Below, piece by piece: positions 1 through 7,211 of a DNA stretch of 64,000 nucleotides; the first letter of the stretch is position 1, and each line of letters opens with the position of its first letter. Origin of the DNA: JAIOSM01 sp964593725 (GTDB taxonomy: Bacteria > Desulfobacterota > Desulfobacteria > Desulfobacterales > Desulfobacteraceae); the NCBI GenBank assembly GCA_964593725.1, contig CAZQJS010000005.1, positions 1-64,000 on the forward strand. Direction: 5' to 3'. A model generated the notes under the pieces. It worked only from the letters and a program-made list of their open reading frames with translations. It made no database searches and had not been told where the DNA came from. A program made the translations under genes and the position numbers.

Positions 1-2
1 AG

Positions 3-65
3 ATTAAATGGAAACATGAAATTGATACAATAGAATCGGAAGATTCATGGAAAGCGCCTGTTTAA
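3..65 (+). CDS. C-terminal end of an unidentified protein (partial)
   Basis: The third forward frame is open from the window edge and ends in TAA at 63-65, giving about 20 residues that finish in WKAPV. The composition (acidic, Trp-containing) is reasonable for a protein tail and the other frames stop early. Nothing in so short a piece identifies a family. It is probably the last codons of a gene starting outside the window; it could also be chance. Confidence 0.35.
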   Translation: MKWKHEIDTIESEDSWKAPV

Positions 66-100
66 GTAAAGCAGACAGATAATGCAAAACTATCTCTTTT

Positions 101-150
101 TGATCGAATCAGGGGCAGGCAAGGAGTCTCAATGTTCCCTGATTTGATCA
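101..150. repeat. Inverted repeat, 14-nt arms, upstream of the tautomerase gene
   Basis: Arms at 101-114 and 137-150 (TGATCGAATCAGGG against CCCTGATTTGATCA) pair at 13 of 14 positions around a 22-nt loop. No T-run follows, so it is not a standard terminator. It lies in the roughly 216-nt gap between the upstream gene end and the tautomerase. It could be an mRNA hairpin or a protein-binding site; the role is unknown. Confidence 0.55.
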
Positions 151-176
151 GAGATATTGGAATAATGGAAAAACAA

Positions 177-239
177 AACAGCTGCTTGACTAAAACCATA
201 ATATAAAATATGCTTTTATATATTAATAAAGAAGCTGTT
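177..239. repeat. Nested inverted repeat in the tautomerase leader
   Basis: Outer arms 177-187 and 229-239 (AACAGCTGCTT / AAGAAGCTGTT) pair at 10 of 11. Inside them, 201-208 and 214-221 (ATATAAAA / TTTTATAT) pair perfectly around a five-base loop. Two coaxial stems 40 nt before the start codon suggest a structured 5' UTR or small RNA, but no known RNA family is recognised. Confidence 0.5.
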
Positions 240-281
240 GGGTATGACGCAGCCTGATTAAACAAAAATAAGAGCAGGGAA

Positions 282-518
282 ATGCCCCATATTATTGTAA
301 AATTATATCCTGGCCGGTCTGAACAGCAAAAGAAAAAACTTGCCGAGAAAATTATGGAAGATGTTGTATCCATTGCAGGTTGTGAAAAAGGAGTTGTTTC
401 AGTCTCCTTTGAAGAGGTAGAGCCCGGGGACTGGGCAGACTCGGTTTATAAACCAGATATATTGGAAAAGCAGGATTCTCTTTATATAAAACCGGATTAC
501 AATCCCCTGGCAGACTGA
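282..518 (+). CDS. pptA: 4-oxalocrotonate tautomerase family protein, PptA-like
   Basis: A 78-residue protein of the tautomerase superfamily, which uses the amino-terminal proline (exposed after Met removal) as general base in keto-enol tautomerisation. The start reads MPHIIVKLYPGR, with Pro2 in place, and the tail has the PptA-type pattern of a Trp near residue 51 followed by IKPDYNP. Length matches the family (about 75-80). The start is preceded by a GCAGGGA ribosome site. The natural substrate of PptA proteins is not established, so only the fold and chemistry are claimed. It stands alone, converging on the AOR operon. Confidence 0.8.
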   Translation: MPHIIVKLYPGRSEQQKKKLAEKIMEDVVSIAGCEKGVVSVSFEEVEPGDWADSVYKPDILEKQDSLYIKPDYNPLAD

Positions 519-543
519 TAGTGTAGTAAGCCTGATAATTTGT

Positions 544-569
544 GGGGGAGGTATTTTGATTTATCCCCC
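544..569. terminator. Possible hairpin between convergent genes
   Basis: GGGGGA at 544-549 pairs perfectly with TCCCCC at 564-569 around a 14-nt loop. It sits between the end of the tautomerase gene and the MoaD-like gene and overlaps the latter's stop codon. Neither strand shows a clear T-run after the stem, so terminator function is uncertain. Confidence 0.3.
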
Positions 570-758
570 GGCAATGAGCGGCAAAAGATAAATTTCAGCA
601 TTATCAGGGACAATTGTCTTGTCAAAGTCGGGGCTTGAAATAAGCTGGTTGTTCAGCCTTACTGCAGCGCAATGATCTGTGTTTTTTATCCTTGCAAGTA
701 TGTCTGCAATTGTCATGCTTTCAAACCATTCCATATCCTGGTCATTGACACTTATCAT
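561..758 (-). CDS. MoaD/ThiS-family sulfur carrier protein linked to AOR
   Basis: A small beta-grasp protein of about 65 residues ending in the Gly-Gly tail (PLIAGG) that sulfur carriers need for adenylation and thiocarboxylation. MoaD-like proteins pass sulfur into the dithiolene of molybdopterin. This one follows the aldehyde ferredoxin oxidoreductase so closely that the AOR stop and this ATG overlap as TGATG; a GTG three bases upstream would give a GTGA overlap. Such coupling suggests a dedicated carrier for the tungsto- or molybdopterin of AOR. It is the last gene of the GntR-flavoprotein-AOR operon. Its identity as a carrier is clear, its exact client is inferred. Confidence 0.8.
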   Translation of the reverse strand: MISVNDQDMEWFESMTIADILARIKNTDHCAAVRLNNQLISSPDFDKTIVPDNAEIYLLPLIAGG

Positions 759-2899
759 CACTCTTTTACACCATTTTTCTTTAAAAGCTCAAGAATCTCT
801 GGAAAATCAAGTCCCAGACGTTTTACAGTCTCAAGTTTGGGTATTCCATTGTCTGTCCAGCCCCGGCGTAAATATACAGCATCCACAAGTTTTTCATACC
901 GGGCTTCACGGTTTTCCCTGAGGATGCTTACTTTTTCCAGAGTAGTCTTATCTGAGATATCTATTTTATATTTTTCAATAAGTTCTGTATCATAACGATC
1001 TTTGCGGGATTTGTACTCCTCAATGGTTACAGGCCCCATGGCTCGGTATGGTATGGTGTCATATTCACGTGTACCATAACCCATTTTAAGATTAAAAAGC
1101 CGCTGGAAATTATATACAATTTCACTCATGGCTACAAGTCCGTCTGCGTCAACCATGCGGCCTGTAACTGCTGAAAAGAAATCAGCATACCAGCCAACAT
1201 GTTTAACAACCTTTGCAGGCTCTGCCTGATCTTTATTATCTTCAGGAACAATATCATTCCAGGGAAGCTTACAAAGCCCGCACAGAGAAAACCATGTTCT
1301 GAACATGGGAAACCAATGGAGAGCTTCTGCTTTATTCTCAAATGTTGGCATGAATTTTTTAACCATGTCAAGAAAGATAAGCCATGCTTCATCGTGCTGG
1401 GCGCCCTTAAGGGCAATACCATAGCCTCCCTGCTGGGCAAGAGACTCTTTGGTGATATATTCTGAGAACTCAAGCCCTTTGGATTCCATTCCAATATCCT
1501 GCATCATCTTTTTATCAGAACCAAACTTTTTTGCAAAAATTTCCTTCATTCTGCGGATACCCTGACCCATAATTGCTCCAAAGCCGGTCCCCCTGGCTGT
1601 CTGGTGTAATAGTTCAAGGGCTGCAACCCTGTTTCCAAAATATAATTCAAGCCCGGCTGTATCCTTTTCATTAATCAAGCCCCTTTCAAAGCATTCCATG
1701 ACAAAAGCCATGGAAGTTCCAAAAGAGATGGTATCAAGGCCATAGGCATCACAATAAAAGTTTATTTCAAGAACTGTTAAAGGATCAAATATACCGAGAT
1801 TAGATCCGCAGCCCGCAGATGTTTCATATTCAGGTCCGTCTACAAATACTTTTTTCCCCTTATACGGTCCTGACATTGGAACAAAATCCTTTACACCATG
1901 GGCACAGGCAACAGCACATCCTTTCCAGCATCCATCAAATCCTTTATGAAAAGCCTTATCAAAAAAGAGTTCTCCCAAATTATGCCCCTCGGTGTGTGAT
2001 CCATACTGAAAATTATTCACAGGAAGGCAGTCATGGTCATTCATTATGGGTACAAGATGGGTTGTACCTACTCTGGCCATTCTGTTTTGTTTATTATCAA
2101 GAGTGTTGATCTCCTTTGCATGGGTTTTTGTAACCTGTTTCAAGGCCTCCATATCAGCAGGGTTATTGGTTTTAAATGTAACAGAATCCCATCTTGCCAC
2201 AATGGCTTTTATTTTTTTATTGGCAAATACCGAACCTATGCCGCCACGGCCTGCCTGCTTATATCTTACCATCTTTCTTCCAGTATCATACCAGGTAAAA
2301 TTCAAGCATCCGAACAGAGTGTTTTCAGCTCCTATTCCGGTGGAAACCACGGATATATTAACAGGTTTGCCCCTATCAAAATAATCAGTAATCTCTCTGG
2401 AGAGCTGATAGGAATCTTCGGGAAAATTTTCTGCCTTAAATATTTTAATCTCTTTTTCCATGCCGTCTATAAGGATCACAACTTCTTCTGCTGCTTTGCC
2501 TGTAATTTTCAAGACATCAAAACCTGCAAACTTCTGGTAGGGTCCGAAATATCCACCTACATTAGAGTCTATTGGAATATGTGTCAAAGGTGATATGGCA
2601 GTTACAATGCTTTTCCCGCCTCCAGGGTATCCTGGAGTTCCGCCAAGGGGGCCCGATGCAATGCAAACAGCATTTTCAGGATCATCCCACTTTGTTTCAG
2701 ACGTTACTGAATTCCAGAGCATCCAGAGGTCATAGCCTTTGCCGCCAATAAACATCTGTTTTACTTTTTCTTCAATATCCTTTATGGCAATGGTCTGTTT
2801 ATCAAGATTGATATGGAGCGATTTATCAGTATATCCCTTTTTAATATCAGATCTTTCATAGGAGACAGATTTGATTTCATTTAAATTTAACATGGTCAT
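758..2899 (-). CDS. aor: Aldehyde:ferredoxin oxidoreductase (tungsten/molybdenum bis-pterin, 4Fe-4S)
   Basis: A 713-residue member of the AOR family, which oxidises aldehydes to acids with ferredoxin as electron acceptor. Visible marks are the N-terminal GGKGYDLWML segment (about 52-61), the RGGIGSVFANKKIKAI cofactor loop (218-233), the pterin-binding CDAYGLDTIS stretch (383-392) and cysteines at 324, 328, 332 and 540/543 that should ligate the 4Fe-4S cluster. The first three cysteines are spaced Cx3Cx3C rather than the usual Cx2Cx3C, and the protein is about 100 residues longer than archaeal AOR, so it belongs to a divergent bacterial branch. The start has AGAGGT five bases upstream. It lies 20 bases after the flavin oxidoreductase gene and is coupled to the MoaD gene. 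A BamB-like or other aldehyde-specific role cannot be excluded. Confidence 0.88.
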   Translation of the reverse strand: MTMLNLNEIKSVSYERSDIKKGYTDKSLHINLDKQTIAIKDIEEKVKQMFIGGKGYDLWMLWNSVTSETKWDDPENAVCIASGPLGGTPGYPGGGKSIVTAISPLTHIPIDSNVGGYFGPYQKFAGFDVLKITGKAAEEVVILIDGMEKEIKIFKAENFPEDSYQLSREITDYFDRGKPVNISVVSTGIGAENTLFGCLNFTWYDTGRKMVRYKQAGRGGIGSVFANKKIKAIVARWDSVTFKTNNPADMEALKQVTKTHAKEINTLDNKQNRMARVGTTHLVPIMNDHDCLPVNNFQYGSHTEGHNLGELFFDKAFHKGFDGCWKGCAVACAHGVKDFVPMSGPYKGKKVFVDGPEYETSAGCGSNLGIFDPLTVLEINFYCDAYGLDTISFGTSMAFVMECFERGLINEKDTAGLELYFGNRVAALELLHQTARGTGFGAIMGQGIRRMKEIFAKKFGSDKKMMQDIGMESKGLEFSEYITKESLAQQGGYGIALKGAQHDEAWLIFLDMVKKFMPTFENKAEALHWFPMFRTWFSLCGLCKLPWNDIVPEDNKDQAEPAKVVKHVGWYADFFSAVTGRMVDADGLVAMSEIVYNFQRLFNLKMGYGTREYDTIPYRAMGPVTIEEYKSRKDRYDTELIEKYKIDISDKTTLEKVSILRENREARYEKLVDAVYLRRGWTDNGIPKLETVKRLGLDFPEILELLKKNGVKE

Positions 2900-2919
2900 T
2901 GATTACCTCTTAATTTAGT

Positions 2920-4209
2920 TTAAATCCTTTTTTGTATAAAATGATATGCTCTTGCACCACTTTCATAGAAAAAACCCCTTATCTTTCTTGTCATAATGTT
3001 TTTCTGCGATGAAACCGGCAGGGGTATATTATCATGGGCATCATTGAGAAAATACTGGGCCATTAACTTTCCAAAAAGGGTGCCAGGGCCGATTCCCCGC
3101 CCATTATAGCATGTTACACAAATATTATTATCACTGAAAACATGGAATCTTGGGACATGATTTGTTGTCATGGCAATTCTGCCATACCAGCCATATTCCA
3201 ACTCAGGTTCATATCCATTTTCCATGATTTGGGGGAACACCTTTTTTATGGATCGTTGTGCCCAGTTTTTGTGAAGGCTGAAACCAAACCTGTCAACACT
3301 TCCCACACTGCCTATGATAAGATGTCCTGCCCTGTCAAGCCTGTAGGATGAAAGTATCATATTTGTATCCCAGGCTCCATGGCCCTGGGGAAGAATGGTT
3401 TTTCTAATCGTTTGGGGCAGGGGCTTTGTTGCAAACTGAAAAAAATTAAACGGAATCAAGGTTTTCATATTTTTTTTAAATCCGTGACTTGCATATCCCT
3501 GGCATGCCTGGATTACAGCCTTTGCTGTAATTGTTCCTCCAGGAGTTGTGATTTTCCACTTTTTACCCTGCTGCTCCATTTTTGTTACAGAGGATCCGAT
3601 AAAAAGATCGGCTCCGGCATCTTTTGCAGCATGGGCAAGGCCCCGGGCATAGGCAAGGGGCTGAACTGTTCCTGCCCTCAAATCAAGCAGTGCGCCATGG
3701 AAAGACCTGGAGCCTGTTACAGAATCTGCCTCCTGCTTATTTAAAAGTTTTACTGAAGCTCCTCTTTTCTGCCACTGCTCTTCCCTTTGTTCCAGAGCTT
3801 TATATCCTCCCCTGGAATGGGCACAGTGCAGAGTACCATTCCTGACAGCTTCACAATCAATTCCATGTTTTTCAATTAAGTTAAAAACAAGATCCGGAGA
3901 ATTCCCAAGCTCATTTATCACCCTGTCTCCATACTCCCTGCCAATTATTTTAACAACATCATCGGGCATAAGCCAGAGCCCGGCATTGACCAGGCCTACA
4001 TTTCTGCCTGCACCTCCAAATCCAATATGTTCTGCCTCAAGAAGAACAGTATCTGTTCCTTTTTCCGCAAGATGAAGCGCTGCTGACAAGCCTGTGTAAC
4101 CACCGCCTATAATCACCACATCACTTTTTCTATCACCCTTGAAAGAAGAAAGATCAGGAGGTGGAGGCGCTGTTTCAGCCCATAAACCGTGGGTTATATT
4201 TTTATTCAT
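2920..4209 (-). CDS. FAD-dependent oxidoreductase, gamma-glutamylputrescine oxidase (PuuB)-like
   Basis: A 429-residue DAO-family flavoprotein. The Rossmann motif GGGYTGLSAALHLAEKG lies at 35-51, a ribose-binding Glu is at residue 58, and the FGGAGRN turn follows at 64-70, as in PuuB. The C-terminal FAD segment NGRGIGPGTLFGKLMAQ is also typical. PuuB-type enzymes oxidise an amine to an aldehyde, releasing ammonia or an amine. Here the gene precedes AOR in one operon behind a GntR regulator, so the aldehyde could be passed to AOR, replacing the usual NAD aldehyde dehydrogenase. The electron acceptor is unlikely to be oxygen in such an anaerobe. The substrate could equally be an amino acid, sarcosine-like amine or polyamine derivative. 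Confidence 0.75.
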   Translation of the reverse strand: MNKNITHGLWAETAPPPPDLSSFKGDRKSDVVIIGGGYTGLSAALHLAEKGTDTVLLEAEHIGFGGAGRNVGLVNAGLWLMPDDVVKIIGREYGDRVINELGNSPDLVFNLIEKHGIDCEAVRNGTLHCAHSRGGYKALEQREEQWQKRGASVKLLNKQEADSVTGSRSFHGALLDLRAGTVQPLAYARGLAHAAKDAGADLFIGSSVTKMEQQGKKWKITTPGGTITAKAVIQACQGYASHGFKKNMKTLIPFNFFQFATKPLPQTIRKTILPQGHGAWDTNMILSSYRLDRAGHLIIGSVGSVDRFGFSLHKNWAQRSIKKVFPQIMENGYEPELEYGWYGRIAMTTNHVPRFHVFSDNNICVTCYNGRGIGPGTLFGKLMAQYFLNDAHDNIPLPVSSQKNIMTRKIRGFFYESGARAYHFIQKRI

Positions 4210-4296
4210 TTTAATAAATTTTTACCCTCTCTTTTATGCATTTGAACCATTTTTCAATATTAATCCTGAAATCTAAAACAGACCTTGAAAACCAGA

Positions 4297-5058
4297 TCAT
4301 CGGCCTGTGATAACCGCTTCTTTTTTTCTCATGCGTGAAATAAATGTATTTACATGTTTTTGAGCTATCTTTGCTGCCTGTTCACAATCTCTGTTTTTAA
4401 TTGCAAATACAAGCTGTTCCAGATCATTATAGGTTTCATCCATCCTGCTCCGGGTCACATCCAGATATTCATCAAAAAATCTATTGATATTATCGTGGAC
4501 AACTCCATCAATGTATTTGTAGATTGCATTCTTTGAAATCAATGCAATAGTTCTGTGCAGTTCCTGATCTGTGTCAAGAAAGTCATCCCATGCTTCAGTG
4601 CCAAGGTTTTTTAACCTTTTTAATTTACAGAGGAGCTCTTCAAGGGATGCAATATCTTCAACTGATGCTTTACGGGCAGCAAGGATAGCAATCTGCCCTT
4701 CAATGCCGGCACGGAATTCACCCAGGTCCATCACTGAAACCTTACCAAATCTGATCAACATGGCCAGGGTTTCAGTAAATTGTTCTACGCCTGCACTCTT
4801 AATAACAGCACCGCCTCCCATGCCGAGCCTGATTTCCAGAAGGCCTTTCTGCTCAAGTACACGCAAAGCTTCCCGTAAAGTACCCCTGCTGATATTAAAA
4901 GTCTCGCACAGATCTCTTTCAGGTGGAAGTCTGTCCCCTTCAATGAGTTTACGTGAAAGTATAGCTTCCTGGATCTGTTCAACAACATCCTGAAATATTC
5001 TGCTTTTTTTTGCTTTTTGAAAACTTAAAGTAAAGTCTGCACTGTTTATTCCCGGCAT
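4297..5058 (-). CDS. GntR family regulator with FCD ligand domain
   Basis: About 253 residues. The N-terminal winged helix carries the GntR signature (RLPPERDLCETFNISRGTLR, about 46-65), and the all-helical C-terminal FCD domain contains the D-x3-H type metal or carboxylate-binding pattern (DTDQELH around 165). FCD regulators usually bind an organic acid and release DNA. The ATG at 5058 is preferred because AAAGGA lies seven bases before it; an ATG six bases further upstream abuts that ribosome site. It is the first gene of the operon and has a TGGT-N3-ACCA operator in its own promoter, so autoregulation is likely. The effector is unknown, perhaps the acid produced by the downstream AOR. Confidence 0.85.
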   Translation of the reverse strand: MPGINSADFTLSFQKAKKSRIFQDVVEQIQEAILSRKLIEGDRLPPERDLCETFNISRGTLREALRVLEQKGLLEIRLGMGGGAVIKSAGVEQFTETLAMLIRFGKVSVMDLGEFRAGIEGQIAILAARKASVEDIASLEELLCKLKRLKNLGTEAWDDFLDTDQELHRTIALISKNAIYKYIDGVVHDNINRFFDEYLDVTRSRMDETYNDLEQLVFAIKNRDCEQAAKIAQKHVNTFISRMRKKEAVITGR

Positions 5059-5086
5059 TGTCATTCCTTTTTTGTATTCATATTAT

Positions 5087-5101
5087 ATTGGTAGAACCAT
5101 T
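5087..5101. promoter_or_regulatory. GntR/FCD-type operator
   Basis: ATTGGTAGAACCATT is an inverted repeat of the TGGT-N3-ACCA form known for FadR/PdhR-type regulators. It touches the -10 element and would cover the transcription start of the gntR-led operon. A second overlapping arm (ACCAT, four bases, ATGGT at 5096-5109) extends the symmetry. Seen in sequence; binding by the adjacent regulator is inferred. Confidence 0.65.
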
Positions 5102-5128
5102 ATTATGGTATAGTTTTAAATTTGTCAA
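5100..5128 (-). promoter_or_regulatory. Sigma70 promoter of the gntR-AOR operon
   Basis: On the reverse strand TTGACA (5128-5123) is followed after 17 bases by TAATAA (5105-5100), close to the consensus. It points into the GntR gene and is overlapped at its -10 by the operator, an arrangement suited to repression. Confidence 0.6.
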
Positions 5129-5249
5129 TAATTTTCTACCTTTCTGAAAAAACAGGGCAGGATATGTAAAAAAACTTGACTTTACACTGGTTTATAGCTT
5201 ATTTTTTAGGGTGTTACTTTAAATTAATTATTACTCACAAGGAAAAAAA

Positions 5250-5555
5250 ATGTTTGTTCTAGGATATTTTTTCCAGGCAGTTGCAAATGTTTTATATTAC
5301 GCCCTGACTCTATATATGTGGATTGTTATTGCAAGGGCTGTGCTTTCATGGGTCAGTCCTGATCCGTATAATCCGGTTGTAAGAATAATTTACAGCATGA
5401 CAGACCCACTCTTTTATCAAATAAGAAAGCGGATTCCAATAAATTTAGGAATGATAGATATCTCCCCTGTTATTGTATTGTTATTTATTTTTTTTATTAA
5501 AATATTTGTGGTCAGGAGCCTGTTCCACATTGCAGCAACTTTAATCCGGCAATAA
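5250..5555 (+). CDS. yggT: YggT family integral membrane protein
   Basis: A 101-residue protein with two hydrophobic blocks (about 5-35 and 68-95) joined by the conserved SWVSPDPYNPVVRIIYSMTD stretch that marks the YggT family. Members sit in the inner membrane and have been linked to cell envelope, division or osmotic functions, without a settled mechanism. AAGGA precedes the ATG. It is followed within 20 bases by a DivIVA-domain gene, a pairing common in Gram-negative and Gram-positive genomes, which supports a cell-shape or division context. Confidence 0.85.
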   Translation: MFVLGYFFQAVANVLYYALTLYMWIVIARAVLSWVSPDPYNPVVRIIYSMTDPLFYQIRKRIPINLGMIDISPVIVLLFIFFIKIFVVRSLFHIAATLIRQ

Positions 5556-5572
5556 TTTAAGATGAGGATAAA

Positions 5573-6073
5573 ATGGGTATTACACCAACTGTAGTAAGAC
5601 AAAAAGAATTTTCCACCAAATTCAGGGGTTTTGATATTCAGGAGATTGATTCCTTTCTTGAGGAGATTGCAAAGGAGATTGAATATCTTAACAATAGAAT
5701 TGACAAAATCATGATGGAAAAAGAGAGCCTGGAGCATGAAAACCAGGGGTATCGAGAACGGGAAGATACCATGAAAAAATCAATACTCCAGTCCCAGAAA
5801 ATTCTGGAACAAATGAAGGAAAATGCAGAAAAGTCTTCCCAGAATATTATTGCAGAAGCAGAAGTCAGGGCTGAAAAAATTCTCTCAAGGGCGCACAACA
5901 GGCTGTCTCAACTGCACAACGACATAAATGAACTCAAACGGCAGCGGATACAGCTTGAAATGCAGATAGGTTCCATACTGGAATCCCACTCTAAAATGCT
6001 TGAAATTACAAAAGATGAGAACAAAGCTCAGGACGAAGCTGATTCAACATTAAAATTTTTAAACCATGGCTAA
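5573..6073 (+). CDS. divIVA: DivIVA domain-containing coiled-coil protein
   Basis: 166 residues. The N-terminus has the DivIVA membrane-binding signature (VVRQKEFSTKFRGFDIQEID, about 7-26) and the rest, up to about residue 150, is heptad-rich coiled coil. DivIVA proteins gather at curved membranes at poles and septa and recruit partners. Here it stands between yggT and two pilus retraction ATPases, so a polar role, perhaps placing the type IV pilus machinery, is a reasonable inference. The length is typical of the short proteobacterial form. Confidence 0.85.
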   Translation: MGITPTVVRQKEFSTKFRGFDIQEIDSFLEEIAKEIEYLNNRIDKIMMEKESLEHENQGYREREDTMKKSILQSQKILEQMKENAEKSSQNIIAEAEVRAEKILSRAHNRLSQLHNDINELKRQRIQLEMQIGSILESHSKMLEITKDENKAQDEADSTLKFLNHG

Positions 6074-6090
6074 ATAAGGAGTTATAATAA

Positions 6091-7173
6091 ATGGCTGAGA
6101 TTGATGCTTTTTTTAAACTTTTAAACGATAAAGGTGCATCTGACTTACACCTTTCCGCCGGAGAGCAGCCAGCACTCAGGATTGACGGTGATATTGAACG
6201 AATAAAATATCAGAAGCTTTCAAGTGACATGTTAAGAAAGCTTTTATATGAGATTACGCCGGAAGAAAAAATAAAAATTTTTGAAGAGACAGGTGATGTT
6301 GACTTTGGCTATGAAATTCCCGGCCTTGCCCGTTACAGAGCAAATTATTTCATGCAGAAAGATGGTGTAAACGCAGTATTCCGTGAAATCCCAAGCAAGA
6401 TCCAATCTGCCGAAGTACTGGGACTTCCCCCGGTCATCAATAAACTTGCCTCCCTGCCAAGGGGCCTGGTCCTTGTTACAGGACCTACAGGAAGCGGAAA
6501 ATCAACAACTCTGGCAGCAATCCTGGATACAGCTAACCGCCTGAGAAAAGATCATATTATTACCATTGAAGACCCAATAGAATTTGTACATACCAGTAAA
6601 AACTGTATTGTCAACCACAGGGAAGTCGGGGTACACACAAAAACCTTTACTGCTGCCCTGAGGGGCGCCCTTCGTGAAGACCCTGATATCATACTTGTTG
6701 GTGAGTTAAGGGATCTTGAAACAATCTCACTTGCCATTGAAGCTGCCAATACAGGTCACCTTGTCTTCAGCACCCTGCATACTGCAAGCACGGTCAAAAC
6801 AATTGACCGTATTATTGAGGTGTTCCCGGCCCATGAACAGGCCCAGATCCGATCCTCCCTTTCCGACAGTTTAAGGGCTGTTGTGGGGCAGACGCTTTTT
6901 AAACGGCTTCACCAGCCAGGACGTTGTGTTGCACTGGAGGTATTGATTGCAACCCCAGGAGTCAGAAACCTTATCAGGGAAAACAAGAGTCATCAAATCC
7001 CTTCCATGATTCAGACCGGTAAAATGTTTGGTATGCAGCTCATGGATGAATCAATAATGGAACTTTTTAAAAAGAAATGGATAAGTGCTGAAGAGGCCTA
7101 TGAAAAATGCTTTAATAAGGAACAGTTCAGGCCATATCTTAAAACACCTCCTGCTGATTTTACTGAAATATAA
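6091..7173 (+). CDS. pilT: Type IV pilus retraction ATPase PilT
   Basis: A 360-residue secretion-type ATPase that drives pilus retraction from the cytoplasmic side. It shows Walker A GPTGSGKST (131-139), the Asp box around 159-164, Walker B ILVGELRD (201-208) and the His box TGHLVFSTLH (221-230). The C-terminal stretch VRNLIRENKSHQIPSMIQTG corresponds to the AIRNLIRE motif needed for PilT retraction. Eighteen bases separate it from divIVA and 38 from a PilU-like paralogue, so one operon is likely. PilT rather than PilB is supported by the short length and lack of an N-terminal MshEN domain. Confidence 0.93.
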   Translation: MAEIDAFFKLLNDKGASDLHLSAGEQPALRIDGDIERIKYQKLSSDMLRKLLYEITPEEKIKIFEETGDVDFGYEIPGLARYRANYFMQKDGVNAVFREIPSKIQSAEVLGLPPVINKLASLPRGLVLVTGPTGSGKSTTLAAILDTANRLRKDHIITIEDPIEFVHTSKNCIVNHREVGVHTKTFTAALRGALREDPDIILVGELRDLETISLAIEAANTGHLVFSTLHTASTVKTIDRIIEVFPAHEQAQIRSSLSDSLRAVVGQTLFKRLHQPGRCVALEVLIATPGVRNLIRENKSHQIPSMIQTGKMFGMQLMDESIMELFKKKWISAEEAYEKCFNKEQFRPYLKTPPADFTEI

Positions 7174-7211
7174 TCGAATTGAAATTTAAGCAAAAGGATA
7201 ATTAAAAAACC

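Noticed and set aside
2033..2593. Forward open frame inside the AOR gene
   Set aside because: Antisense shadow of conserved AOR motifs; no supporting start signal.
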